Assembly (NCBI RefSeq): GCF_042646605.1
Contig: NZ_JBHRUG010000013.1
Span: 62,001 to 126,000, forward strand
Reading direction: 5' to 3'
DNA from: Litchfieldella rifensis
GTDB lineage: Bacteria; Pseudomonadota; Gammaproteobacteria; Pseudomonadales; Halomonadaceae
Length of the DNA stretch: 64,000 nucleotides
Part shown: piece by piece, positions 18,701-26,985 of the stretch
How the letters are laid out: each line of letters starts with the position of its first letter
Position numbering within the stretch: position 1 is the stretch's first letter
The notes under the pieces: generated by a model
The model's input: the letters and a program-made list of their open reading frames with translations, nothing else
Told to the model about the DNA's origin: nothing
Database searches by the model: none
Translations under genes and position numbers: made by a program

Positions 18701-19006
18701 TCAAGGCTTTTTTGACGGCGCCAGAGGGCTTTCGCCTTCCCAGTGCCTGACACCCCCCTCCTCGGCCCGATAATGCAGATGGGCCTGGGGGTCGATCTTC
18801 TGCACCAACTGGTCGGCCCCCTCCGCCAACTCGTCGTGATAGCGCTCCCAGTCTTCCCAGTCGTGAGGAGTGCCAGCCTTCGGGCGGTGCTGCCCCGCCT
18901 CGCGCGCACGCGACCAGGCCAACTCTTCCAGGGTATTGGGCTTGTCACTGTCCTTGTCCTTATCGAGCTGAATGCCTTTCTTGGCCAGATATTCACGCGC
19001 ATCCAT
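18701..19006 (-). CDS. Hypothetical hydrophilic protein, 101 residues
   Basis: No family is recognised. The protein is charged and soluble, with a lysine/aspartate-rich N-terminal stretch (KKGIQLDKDKDSDKPN), a WEDWERYHDELAEGAD acidic helix and a lysine-rich end. GGGGAGGGG lies just before ATG 19006, which supports real translation. Its stop touches the region of the YqaE start, so the two are probably co-expressed. Confidence 0.6.
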   Translation of the reverse strand: MDAREYLAKKGIQLDKDKDSDKPNTLEELAWSRAREAGQHRPKAGTPHDWEDWERYHDELAEGADQLVQKIDPQAHLHYRAEEGGVRHWEGESPLAPSKKP

Positions 19007-19154
19007 CGATCCCCTCCCCATGTCATTCACATGCCACTTTCATCGCTAACGCCTAGCGCCGGGCGCAGCATTTTCGTTATGCCCGGCTACTGCCTTCGAG
19101 TCGAGACACCATCCCCCGGTTCCTCCCCGGAACCCCGGCCAGCAACGCACACCG

Positions 19155-19355
19155 TTGGTAATAATGTTTAGCGATCCCCAGATGGCAACCGTAGGACTCG
19201 GCTATGCTGAATTCGAGAAACGCTATGGTGCCTGTGATTGCCTGCCGGTAGGCGAAAGCGCACTGTCCAACGCCAACCTGCGACTGGGGCCGGCCTTCGT
19301 CGAGCGTAGCATGAAAGGCAGACGCGGCGGTCAAGCCCCATGGTGGGTGCCATAG
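19155..19355 (+). pseudogene. Fragment of a pyridine nucleotide-disulphide oxidoreductase dimerisation domain
   Basis: One frame reads MFSDPQMATVGLGYAEFEKR, then RYGACDCLPVGESAL and NANLRLGP. This closely resembles the start of the C-terminal dimerisation domain of dihydrolipoamide dehydrogenase or mercuric reductase-like enzymes (FTDPQ-A-VG motif). The FAD and NAD domains that should precede it are absent, and the domain ends after about 50 residues. It is best read as a remnant of a deleted gene, in an otherwise gene-free stretch of 395 bases (19007-19401). Confidence 0.5.
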
Positions 19356-19401
19356 CACTCGACTCATATTGGCCATGACCTCTGGCAGAAGGAGAACCGC
19401 C

Positions 19402-19812
19402 ATGCCCCACAAGGCGCCCACCATCGTTCGCGAGATCATGTCTCGTGACTGTTACCGCGTCAGTGGCAATACGTCGGTGACCACCCTGGTCAAGGGGCTG
19501 GCGCTACACCGCCTGCCCGGCGCTCCCGTGGTCGATGACCGCGATCACTTGATCGGTTTCATCTCCGAGCAGGATGTCCTTGGCAAGGTGCTGGAGAGCG
19601 CCTACCTCAACGACGAACCGCCCCTGGTCAAGGAACTGATGCGCCATGAAGTACTGTCGGTGCCTGCCACCAAGAGCATCACCGACCTGGCACAGGAGAT
19701 GCTCGGCACCAAGCCCAAGGTCTATCCGGTCGTGGAGCAGGAACGCCTGGTAGGCATCGTCACCCGGCGTGATGTGCTCAGCGCGATTCTCAGGATGCGC
19801 GGCACGCACTAG
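19402..19812 (+). CDS. CBS-domain protein
   Basis: The 136-residue protein consists of two CBS motifs: IMSRDCYRVSGNTSV...GAPVVDDRDHLIGFISEQDVL (about 10-60) and LMRHEVLSVPATKSI...YPVVEQERLVGIVTRRDVL (about 78-130). CBS pairs bind adenine nucleotides and act as energy sensors. No effector domain is attached, so the target is unknown. AAGGAGAA lies about 7 bases before ATG 19402. Confidence 0.9.
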   Translation: MPHKAPTIVREIMSRDCYRVSGNTSVTTLVKGLALHRLPGAPVVDDRDHLIGFISEQDVLGKVLESAYLNDEPPLVKELMRHEVLSVPATKSITDLAQEMLGTKPKVYPVVEQERLVGIVTRRDVLSAILRMRGTH

Positions 19813-19896
19813 CCGGCCATTGCGCAGGAAGCCCGGCACCGCTCAGGAGGCGCCGGCGCCCGTTCGCGCGCGACCTCCACCCGTCAGGCAAAGAAA

Positions 19897-19926
19897 AAGC
19901 CGCCATGTGTCGCCACATGACGGCTT
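19897..19926 (-). terminator. Strong hairpin with a T run on the minus strand
   Basis: AAGCCG-C-CATGTG pairs with CACATG-A-CGGCTT, 12 of 13 pairs. The T-rich run (TTTTTCTTT) lies on the minus-strand side, although the nearest upstream gene, the CBS gene, is on the plus strand. On the plus strand it would be a hairpin without a U tract. Confidence 0.5.
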
Positions 19927-20067
19927 AAAGGATCGAAACTGCGAGCATAAGACACAATTCTGGAGCGACTGCTATCGACTCGTGAAATTGCGCTTATGTC
20001 CCTATGACCATACTCAGCGAAAAAGTTCTCACCCGTTCGAGAAAAATTTTCCTCTGCCGACGCCGAC

Positions 20068-20097
20068 TTGCCAGAACCGCCCCGAGTTCTTTATCAT
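20068..20097 (+). promoter_or_regulatory. Sigma-70 promoter of tRNA-Gly
   Basis: TTGCCA (20068-20073) and TATCAT (20092-20097) each match five of six consensus bases with an 18-base spacer. The GC-rich discriminator CGCGTTGCG lies just before the tRNA, typical of stringently controlled stable-RNA promoters. Confidence 0.6.
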
Positions 20098-20108
20098 CGC
20101 GTTGCGTT

Positions 20109-20182
20109 GCGGGTGTAGCTCAATGGCAGAGCAGAAGCTTCCCAAGCTTAAGACGAGGGTTCGATTCCCTTCACCCGCTCCA
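20109..20182 (+). tRNA. tRNA-Gly (anticodon CCC)
   Basis: The 74-base cloverleaf has acceptor strand GCGGGTG paired with CACCCGC, discriminator T and encoded CCA. The D arm is GCTC/GAGC, the anticodon loop TTCCCAA gives anticodon CCC, and the T arm is GAGGG TTCGATT CCCTT. It decodes GGG. The sequence closely resembles E. coli glyU. Confidence 0.97.
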
Positions 20183-20190
20183 GTCGTACT

Positions 20191-20219
20191 GGTGGCAATG
20201 CAGTGCATCCCTTGCCACC
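20191..20219 (+). terminator. Hairpin immediately downstream of tRNA-Gly
   Basis: GGTGGCAA and TTGCCACC form a perfect 8-bp stem with a 13-base loop. There is no U tract, so it may be a processing signal or a weak terminator between the tRNA and the following gene. Confidence 0.4.
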
Positions 20220-20237
20220 CCCTCAAGAGCCTTGGTC

Positions 20238-20615
20238 ATGGCGCTGTTCCTGCTGGTCTTTGCCGTCTGCCTGCTGATCCTGTGCGGCATGGTGGGCATC
20301 TTGTTATTGTCTCGTACGCCTCGCTATCGCACCGAGCCCAAGGACCTGCTCGCCCTGTTCGACAAGGCGATCGATGGCAGCGTGGGAGAGACCGAGTGGC
20401 ACACCATCATCGGCTATCCGGTGCGCCACGACGACTATCTCGAGGACGTGCGACGTCGGGCACAGCGCCTGATGGACGAACACGGCCGGCCATGGAAGGC
20501 GGCCAGAGGCGAGCCGCTGCTGTCCCCTGCAGGGCAAGAGGAGCTCGCGGCGCTGCGCGATCACTTGGCGGCCCACACCGCCTTGCGCGAACGACAAGGC
20601 CACGACGCTGACTGA
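20238..20615 (+). CDS. Hypothetical single-pass membrane protein, 125 residues
   Basis: No family is recognised. The N-terminus is one hydrophobic helix (MALFLLVFAVCLLILCGMVG) that should anchor the protein in the inner membrane with a charged cytoplasmic tail. The tail contains DLLALFDKAIDGSVGETEWH and YLEDVRRRAQRLMDEHGRPW. The start has no clear ribosome-binding site. It lies directly behind tRNA-Gly and its hairpin. Confidence 0.65.
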   Translation: MALFLLVFAVCLLILCGMVGILLLSRTPRYRTEPKDLLALFDKAIDGSVGETEWHTIIGYPVRHDDYLEDVRRRAQRLMDEHGRPWKAARGEPLLSPAGQEELAALRDHLAAHTALRERQGHDAD

Positions 20616-20735
20616 TAACTGCCGTTGTCGTGCCAAACCCATTACAATGTGGATATAAATTGTTCACCACCGGTTCCGGCGCAATCGGTGGACGTTTCGA
20701 ATTCGCCCTGGATGTTTCGCGCCTGAGGTGATTGC

Positions 20736-21545
20736 ATGCCCAGTGCCATACGCTTGATCCCGCTGGACAATACGACCAGACATCATGACCACGATTATCA
20801 CCAGATCGTGATCGGTCTCACCGGGCATGCCGAATTCGAGATCGAAGGGCTGGGCGGCTCGATCGCTCCACTCTCGGGGTGCATCGTGCCAGCCAACCAC
20901 GTGCACTACTATGAGGGCATCGGCGAGAACCGGCAGTTGATCCTCGACCTGCCCGCCGACGCTTCCCCGTTGACCGGTCCCCATCATGAGTTCTCCCGGC
21001 TCTTCGATGCCCCACGCTTCTTCGCTCTCGACGAGCCGTTGCGAGCGTATCTCAACTTCCTGACCCAAGAGCTCGGTCAGCCACATCATCAACAGGAGCC
21101 GCAGCAACGCCAGGGACAAGGCGACCTGCTGGCGGCTACCTTTCTGGGCTGCCTGTATGCCCGTCTACACCCCGATCGTCTGGTCAGCGGCCACAGTCGG
21201 CTGAACCTGCCGGCCCTCGACCGCTTCATCCAGCGCCACCTTGCCCAGCGCCTGACGGTCGCCGACCTGGCTCGCCAGGCTTGCCTGAGCGAAGCGCATT
21301 TCAGCGAATGTTTCCGCGCCCAGACCGGCCTGACGCCTTATCAATACCTGCTTCGCCAGCGTCTCGGTGCCGTGCGTCGCCTGCTCACCTCGACGCGCCT
21401 TCCTCTGTCAGAAATCGCCGCGCATACCGGTTTTGCCAACCAGAGTGCCTTGTCGCATGCCTTCCGGCGCACCTACGGTCATCCTCCCAGTCAACTGCGC
21501 CGCGACAGCGACCACCAGGGCGCTTTCCTGCCGGCCATTTCCTAG
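20736..21545 (+). CDS. pruR: AraC-family regulator, probable PruR (proline utilisation)
   Basis: The 269-residue protein has an N-terminal cupin-like sensory half (HDHDYHQIVIGLTGHAEFEI, CIVPANHVHYYEG). Its C-terminal AraC double helix-turn-helix reads TVADLARQACLSEAHFSECF and then LSEIAAHTGFANQSALSHAF. In Pseudomonas aeruginosa an AraC-type protein, PruR, activates putA and putP in response to proline. The same placement immediately upstream of putA, with a PutA lacking its own DNA-binding domain, supports the same role here. Effector binding is inferred. Confidence 0.85.
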   Translation: MPSAIRLIPLDNTTRHHDHDYHQIVIGLTGHAEFEIEGLGGSIAPLSGCIVPANHVHYYEGIGENRQLILDLPADASPLTGPHHEFSRLFDAPRFFALDEPLRAYLNFLTQELGQPHHQQEPQQRQGQGDLLAATFLGCLYARLHPDRLVSGHSRLNLPALDRFIQRHLAQRLTVADLARQACLSEAHFSECFRAQTGLTPYQYLLRQRLGAVRRLLTSTRLPLSEIAAHTGFANQSALSHAFRRTYGHPPSQLRRDSDHQGAFLPAIS

Positions 21546-21555
21546 GCGCCTTTCG

Positions 21556-21574
21556 GACCAGTACTGGTCGACCA
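21556..21574. promoter_or_regulatory. Overlapping palindromes in the pruR-putA intergenic region
   Basis: GACCAGTACTGGTC (21556-21569) is a perfect 14-base palindrome, and it overlaps the perfect palindrome TGGTCGACCA (21565-21574). They lie just after the regulator's stop codon and about 200 bases before putA. They could be an operator or a short hairpin. Confidence 0.4.
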
Positions 21575-21595
21575 TCCACAAACCCACCAGACTAC

Positions 21596-21609
21596 TAGAC
21601 TAAAGTCTA
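21596..21609. promoter_or_regulatory. Palindrome TAGACT-AA-AGTCTA upstream of putA
   Basis: This is a perfect 6+6 inverted repeat in an AT-rich stretch about 165 bases before the putA start. It is a candidate regulator-binding site or promoter element for putA. Confidence 0.4.
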
Positions 21610-21772
21610 TAAATTTCAATCAGTGGGCCAACTTTCCGCCCTTTCGACAAATCCTCCCGGGAAATCGGCAAGACGCTCATCCCTCTCCCGTCCTACATTC
21701 AGGTCATCATTACTGGGGGGTGGGCCACGTGAACGATCGGGGCCCGCTCACCAATCGCTATGGGGTAGTCAC

Positions 21773-24700
21773 ATGCTCAATGCTAACAATATGCTGGACA
21801 ATGCCACTTGGCAGCAGGACCTCGATACGCTGTTTGCCCGTATCAGCGATCACTATGTGGTCGACGAAGAGACCTTTGTCGGCGAATTGGTCGACTTGCT
21901 GTCCGCCGATGAGGCCGACTTCAAGCGCACCGCCGCCCAGGCGGCCGAGCTGGTGCGCGAAGTGCGCGAGATGGACACGGCGGTGGACTCCATCGACGAA
22001 TTGCTACAACAATACAGCTTGGACACGCATGAAGGCTTGATGTTGATGTGTCTGGCGGAGGCCATGCTGCGCATCCCCGACAAGGCCACCGCCGACGCCC
22101 TGATCGAAGACAAGCTGGGGCCCGCCGACTGGAAATCTCACCTCGGACAGAGCGAGTCCTGGTTCGTCAACGCGTCGACCTGGGGCCTGCTGATGACCGG
22201 GCGTGTCATCAAGATGGACCAGCCGAAGGACGGCAAACCCGCCAGCTTCATCAACAAGCTGGTCAACCGCATGGGCGAGCCGGTGATTCGCCGCGCCATG
22301 TACGAAGCGATGAAGATCATGGGCAAGCAGTTCGTGCTGGGCCGTGACATCGATGAAGCGTTGAAGCGCTCCAAGCCGCTGTTCGACAAGGGCTACACCT
22401 ACTCCTACGACATGCTCGGCGAAGCGGCACGCACGCGTGCCGATGCCAGGCGCTACTTCGACTCCTATGCCAACGCCATCCATAGCGTCGGCAAGACCAG
22501 CCAGTCGCTTACCGACAAGACACCGGCACCGTCGATCTCCATCAAGCTCTCGGCCCTGCACCCACGCTATGAATTCGGTCGCCGCGAGCAAGTGCTCGTC
22601 GAGTTGGTCGACAGTGTCAAGCAGCTCGCCACCATGGCTCGCGAGCTCGACGTGGCGATGACCATCGATGCCGAGGAAGTCGACCGTCTGGAGCTGTCGC
22701 TGGAAGTCTTCCGAGCGGTCTACGAGAGTGATGCCTGCCGCGGCTGGGGCCATTTCGGCCTGGTCGTGCAAGCCTATGCCACGCGCGCCCTACCGGTACT
22801 GCATTACCTCAACCGCCTGGCTGACCAGCAGGGTGACGAGATCCCCATGCGCCTGGTCAAGGGCGCTTACTGGGACACCGAGATCAAGGAATCCCAGCAG
22901 CTGGGGATCGATGGCTATCCGGTATACACACGCAAGGCCAGCACCGATGTCGCCTACCTGGCCTGTGCACGCTTCCTGCTGTCGGAAAACACCCGTGGGC
23001 GCATCTTCCCGCAGTTCGCGACACACAATGCCCATACCATCAGCACCATTCTGGAGCTGGCCAACGAGGCCGGCCGCCCCTTCGAGTTCCAGCGTCTGCA
23101 CGGCATGGGCGAAGCGCTCTACGATGTGGCCCTCAAGCGTGCGCCGAAGGGCACCTATTGCCGCATCTATGCGCCGGTGGGAGCCCACAAGGACCTGCTG
23201 CCGTACCTGGTGCGTCGCCTGCTAGAAAACGGCGCCAACTCCTCTTTCGTCCACCAGCTGGTGGATCCACGCGTCCCGGTGGAGTCGCTATGCGTGCACC
23301 CGGTGGAAACGCTCAAGCAGTACAAGACCTATGCTAACAACAGGATTCCTTTGCCAAAGGATATCTACGGGCCCAACCGCCTGAATTCCAAGGGAGTGAA
23401 CTTGAACATCAATAGCCAGTACCAGCCCCTGATGGACGAGATGGCGACATTCATGGACAAGGAGTATCACGCCAAACCGCTGCTGGCCTTTGACGTCGCC
23501 GATGACGCCAATGCGCGCCATGACGTGCTTTGTCCCTTCGACCGCAAGGTCAAGGTCGGCAGCGTGCAATGGACCTCCCGGGAGCAGGCCGCCAAGGCCG
23601 TCGACGCCGCCTGGTCGGCATTCCCGCGCTGGGATGCCACTCCGGTCGCTGAACGTGCCGCCATCATCCGTCGTCTCGCCGGGTTGATGGAGAGCCATCT
23701 GGCCGAACTGATGACGCTGTGTTCACGCGAAGGCGGCAAGCTACTCACCGATGGCGTCGACGAGATCCGCGAGGCGGTGGACTTCTGTCGCTACTACGCC
23801 ATGCGTGCCGAGGAGCTGTTCGGTGGCGCCACCACCCTGCCCGGCCCGACCGGCGAGTCCAACGAGCTGATGCTCGGTGGCAAGGGAGTCTTCGCCGCCA
23901 TCAGCCCCTGGAATTTCCCGGTGGCGATCTTCTGCGGCCAGGTGGTCGCCGCGGCGGTAGCCGGCAACACCGTGCTGGCCAAGCCCGCCGAGCAGACCTC
24001 GCTGGTCGCCAATCGCGTCATCGAGCTGCTGTACGAGGCCGGGATGCCGCGCGATGTCGTCCAGTTACTGCCCGGTGACGGCCCTACCGTCGGCAGCGTG
24101 CTGTCGTCCGACCCGCGCATCACCGGTGTGGTGTTCACCGGCGGCACCGATACCGCCCAGATCATCAACCGCGCCCTGGCCGCCCGTGAAGGCGCTGCCC
24201 TGCCGACCCTCATCGCCGAAACCGGTGGCATGAACGCCATGATCGTCGACTCTACCGCCCTGCCCGAGCAAGTGGTTACCGACGTCATCCAATCGGCCTT
24301 CCAGAGTGCCGGCCAGCGCTGCTCGGCGTTGCGCGTACTCTATGTGCAGGACGACGTGGCCGACCGCGTGATCGAGATTCTCAAGGGCGCCATGGACGAG
24401 TTGCACGTCGGCGATCCCCGCGACCTGGGCACCGACGTGGGGCCAGTCATCGACGAGGACGCGCGCAAGGGCCTGATGGCGCACATCGAGACGCTCAAGG
24501 GGGAAGGTCGCCTGGTGGCGGAGACCCGTCTCGACCCGGCGCACACCAGCCATGGCACCTTCGTCGCCCCGGTGGCCTTTGAGATCGATGGCATCGACAC
24601 CCTGGAGCGCGAGCAGTTCGGCCCCATTCTGCACATCGTGCGCTACAAGGCCGAGGACATCGATGCGGTCATCGACTCGATCAATGATCGCCGCTATGGC

Positions 24701-24964
24701 CTGACCTTCGGCGTGCACAGCCGCAACGAATCCTTCGCCAATGCCATTGCGCAGAAGATCCGGGTCGGCAACGTTTACGTCAATCGCAATATCATCGGCG
24801 CCGTTGTCGGGGTACAGCCCTTCGGCGGTCAGGGCCTGTCCGGGACTGGTCCCAAGGCCGGCGGCCCGCACTACCTGCTGCGTTTCGCCACCGAAAAGAC
24901 CCTGACTATCAATACCGCAGCCCTCGGCGGCAACGCGTCACTACTGGCCCTGGGAGATGACTGA
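21773..24964 (+). CDS. putA: Bifunctional proline dehydrogenase / L-glutamate gamma-semialdehyde dehydrogenase
   Basis: The enzyme converts proline to glutamate in two steps, with FAD and then NAD. The 1063-residue protein has a helical arm, a proline dehydrogenase barrel (about 190-490, with RLVKGAYWDTEIK) and an aldehyde dehydrogenase domain (about 560-1000). Its catalytic cysteine is near residue 850 in SAGQRCSALR, and ETGGMNAMIVD precedes it. It lacks the ribbon-helix-helix DNA-binding domain of E. coli PutA and its C-terminal extension, so it cannot repress its own operon; the adjacent AraC protein probably regulates it. ATG 21773 was chosen over the longer reading, which is not protein-like. 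Confidence 0.95.
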   Translation: MLNANNMLDNATWQQDLDTLFARISDHYVVDEETFVGELVDLLSADEADFKRTAAQAAELVREVREMDTAVDSIDELLQQYSLDTHEGLMLMCLAEAMLRIPDKATADALIEDKLGPADWKSHLGQSESWFVNASTWGLLMTGRVIKMDQPKDGKPASFINKLVNRMGEPVIRRAMYEAMKIMGKQFVLGRDIDEALKRSKPLFDKGYTYSYDMLGEAARTRADARRYFDSYANAIHSVGKTSQSLTDKTPAPSISIKLSALHPRYEFGRREQVLVELVDSVKQLATMARELDVAMTIDAEEVDRLELSLEVFRAVYESDACRGWGHFGLVVQAYATRALPVLHYLNRLADQQGDEIPMRLVKGAYWDTEIKESQQLGIDGYPVYTRKASTDVAYLACARFLLSENTRGRIFPQFATHNAHTISTILELANEAGRPFEFQRLHGMGEALYDVALKRAPKGTYCRIYAPVGAHKDLLPYLVRRLLENGANSSFVHQLVDPRVPVESLCVHPVETLKQYKTYANNRIPLPKDIYGPNRLNSKGVNLNINSQYQPLMDEMATFMDKEYHAKPLLAFDVADDANARHDVLCPFDRKVKVGSVQWTSREQAAKAVDAAWSAFPRWDATPVAERAAIIRRLAGLMESHLAELMTLCSREGGKLLTDGVDEIREAVDFCRYYAMRAEELFGGATTLPGPTGESNELMLGGKGVFAAISPWNFPVAIFCGQVVAAAVAGNTVLAKPAEQTSLVANRVIELLYEAGMPRDVVQLLPGDGPTVGSVLSSDPRITGVVFTGGTDTAQIINRALAAREGAALPTLIAETGGMNAMIVDSTALPEQVVTDVIQSAFQSAGQRCSALRVLYVQDDVADRVIEILKGAMDELHVGDPRDLGTDVGPVIDEDARKGLMAHIETLKGEGRLVAETRLDPAHTSHGTFVAPVAFEIDGIDTLEREQFGPILHIVRYKAEDIDAVIDSINDRRYGLTFGVHSRNESFANAIAQKIRVGNVYVNRNIIGAVVGVQPFGGQGLSGTGPKAGGPHYLLRFATEKTLTINTAALGGNASLLALGDD

Positions 24965-24980
24965 CCCCAGGACGGCAGGC

Positions 24981-25038
24981 CGTCTGGACGGGATGCCGCC
25001 TATGGCATCTCGTCTGGACGGGAGCGTGCGAAAGCTCC
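24981..25038 (+). repeat. Direct repeats and hairpins in the putA-putP gap
   Basis: CGTCTGGACGGGA occurs twice (24981-24993 and 25011-25023), 30 bases apart. Between the copies GATGCC/GGCATC forms a hairpin (24992-25009), and GGAGC/GCTCC forms a second after them (25021-25038). There are no U tracts. These may be mRNA stability or processing structures between the two put genes. Confidence 0.45.
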
Positions 25039-25102
25039 TTGTAGTGCGGCAGGGTCATTTCGACGTTCGACAACAATAACCCTGAAGGATAGGAAGACGA
25101 CC

Positions 25103-26581
25103 ATGGTTCAAAACGACTTCACCATTGGCTTTACCTTTGCCATATACCTGTTGGTCATGCTCGGCATCGGCGTTATCGCCTACCGACGCACCACCAACCT
25201 TTCCGATTACATTCTCGGCGGGCGGTCGCTGGGGCCTTGGACCTCGGCGATTTCCGCCGGCGCATCCGACATGTCGGGCTGGCTGTTGCTGGGTTTGCCC
25301 GGCGCCGCCTATGTCAGCGGCCTGTCCGCGGGCTGGATCGCCGTGGGTTTGCTGGCGGGCACCTGGCTGAACTGGCTGGTCGTCGCTCGCCGTCTGCGCG
25401 TCTACAGTTTCAAGTCCGGTGATTCCCTGACCCTGCCGGAGTTCTTCGCCAACCGCTTCCGTGACAACACTCAGCTGCTGCGCGTGGTGTCGGCGGTCTT
25501 CATCCTGATGTTCTTCATGTTCTACACCAGCTCTGGCCTGGTGGCGGGTGGCAAGCTGTTCGAGACCGTCTTCGGCTTCGACTACACCGTTGCGGTGACA
25601 ATCGGGACGCTCGCGATCATCTCCTACACCTTCTTCGGTGGCTTCCTGGCGGTGTCCTGGACCGACCTGATCCAAGGCCTGATGATGGCGGTTGCCCTGC
25701 TGATCGTGCCGGTGATCGCCCTGACCGAACTCGGCGGCTTCGGCGGCAGCGGCGCGCAAATCCTTGCCGAGAACCCGGATATGCTGAAGTGGTTCACCGA
25801 TGCCTCCACCGGTGAAGCCCTCACCGTCGTGGGCATCGTCAGCTCCCTGGCCTGGGGCCTGGGCTACTTCGGTCAGCCGCACATCCTGGCGCGCTTCGCC
25901 GCCATCCGCAGCGAAGACGATATCCCCACTGCGCGTCGCATCGCCGTGTCCTGGTCGGCCCTGTGCCTGGTCTGCGCCATGGCCGTCGGCCTGCTCGGCA
26001 GCGTCTACATGGCCCGCGACCTGGGAGATGGCGAAACCATCTTCATGGTCATGGTGAATGCCATCTTCCACCCGGCCATCGCCGGGGTGCTGCTGGCCGC
26101 GATCCTCGCCGCCGTGATGTCCACCGCCGACTCCCAACTGCTGGTGTCCTCATCTGCGCTGACCGATGACTTCTACAAGGCCATGCTGCGCAAGAATGCG
26201 TCGCAGAACGAACTCGTCTGGGTGGGGCGTTTCGCGGTCATCGCCATCGCCATCATCGCCTACGTGCTGGCGCTGAACCCGGACTCCACGGTACTGGGCC
26301 TGGTCTCCTACGCCTGGGCGGGTTTCGGTGCCGCCTTCGGCCCGGCACTGATCATGGCACTGTTCTGGCGGCGCATGAATACCTGGGGCGCCCTGGCCGG
26401 CATCGTGGTCGGCGGCGTGACCGTGGTGCTCTGGGCGCAAATATCCGGCGGCATTTTCGATCTCTACGAGATCGTGCCCGGCGTCGTCTTCGCCTATATC
26501 GCTATCGTCGCGGTGAGCCTGGCCACCAGCGACGTCAGCAGCGAAATCACTGCCGAGTTCGATGCGCTGAGCCATTCTTGA
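25103..26581 (+). CDS. putP: Sodium/proline symporter
   Basis: This 492-residue sodium:solute symporter of the inner membrane has about 13 helices. It has the LeuT-fold SSF motifs, including SDYILGGRSLGPW near the N-terminus, SAGASDMSGWLLLGLPGAAY and AAVMSTADSQLLVSSSALTDD. It imports proline with sodium, feeding the adjacent PutA. In a halophile it may also take up proline as an osmolyte. AAGGATAGGAAG precedes the start. Confidence 0.94.
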   Translation: MVQNDFTIGFTFAIYLLVMLGIGVIAYRRTTNLSDYILGGRSLGPWTSAISAGASDMSGWLLLGLPGAAYVSGLSAGWIAVGLLAGTWLNWLVVARRLRVYSFKSGDSLTLPEFFANRFRDNTQLLRVVSAVFILMFFMFYTSSGLVAGGKLFETVFGFDYTVAVTIGTLAIISYTFFGGFLAVSWTDLIQGLMMAVALLIVPVIALTELGGFGGSGAQILAENPDMLKWFTDASTGEALTVVGIVSSLAWGLGYFGQPHILARFAAIRSEDDIPTARRIAVSWSALCLVCAMAVGLLGSVYMARDLGDGETIFMVMVNAIFHPAIAGVLLAAILAAVMSTADSQLLVSSSALTDDFYKAMLRKNASQNELVWVGRFAVIAIAIIAYVLALNPDSTVLGLVSYAWAGFGAAFGPALIMALFWRRMNTWGALAGIVVGGVTVVLWAQISGGIFDLYEIVPGVVFAYIAIVAVSLATSDVSSEITAEFDALSHS

Positions 26582-26603
26582 GCCAACCAGGTATGTGAGG
26601 ATC

Positions 26604-26634
26604 GCGGGGCCACCTGAGGGTGGCCCCGCTTTCA
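26604..26634 (+). terminator. Terminator after putP
   Basis: GCGGGGCCACC pairs perfectly with GGTGGCCCCGC (11 bp, loop TGAG), followed by TTTC. It closes the put operon. Confidence 0.75.
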
Positions 26635-26694
26635 TGGGTAGAAAGCGCTGGCCGATGTCACAAGAAGAGAGGGTTCGATCGATACGGTGCATAG

Positions 26695-26985
26695 TCAGAA
26701 AGCCCGCCATAACACGATCAAGGCAAACACGCCCAACAGCCACCAACACGTCGGCTCACCCAGCAACCGACGCGGCCAGCCCGGCCGGACCTGCAGACCT
26801 AGCCCGTGCATGAACCCCGCCCCCAGCGCCCAGGCTCCCAACACGACCAGCGGCAACCGTAGCGGCAATGGCAAGGTACTGAGCAGATCGGGCCGCCACA
26901 GCAACCAGAGCGCCAGCGTGGCCGAAATCACCATCGACAACAGCGGTGCCCAAGGCAAGCGACGTATCCATTCATAGCGCATCAT
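26695..26985 (-). CDS. YbgE-like (cyd operon) small membrane protein, orphan
   Basis: The 96-residue protein has about three hydrophobic segments, and LGAWALGAGFMHGLGLQVRP resembles the AVCAGVIHGVGF core of E. coli YbgE. YbgE is normally encoded next to cydAB (cytochrome bd oxidase), but no cyd genes are present here, so the match rests on one motif and the topology. ATG 26985 is preferred: AAGGAG lies 6 bases upstream, and a second ATG follows directly. Confidence 0.5.
   Translation of the reverse strand: MMRYEWIRRLPWAPLLSMVISATLALWLLWRPDLLSTLPLPLRLPLVVLGAWALGAGFMHGLGLQVRPGWPRRLLGEPTCWWLLGVFALIVLWRAF

Larger units (their letters stand above)
19813..20108. other. Intergenic region between the CBS gene and tRNA-Gly
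   Basis: It contains the hairpin at 19897-19926 and the tRNA promoter at 20068-20097. No convincing gene was found. Confidence 0.5.

Noticed and set aside
25055..26137. 360-codon open frame antisense to putP, rich in His, Gln and Gly
   Set aside because: Low-complexity mirror translation of a membrane-protein gene, with no plausible fold.
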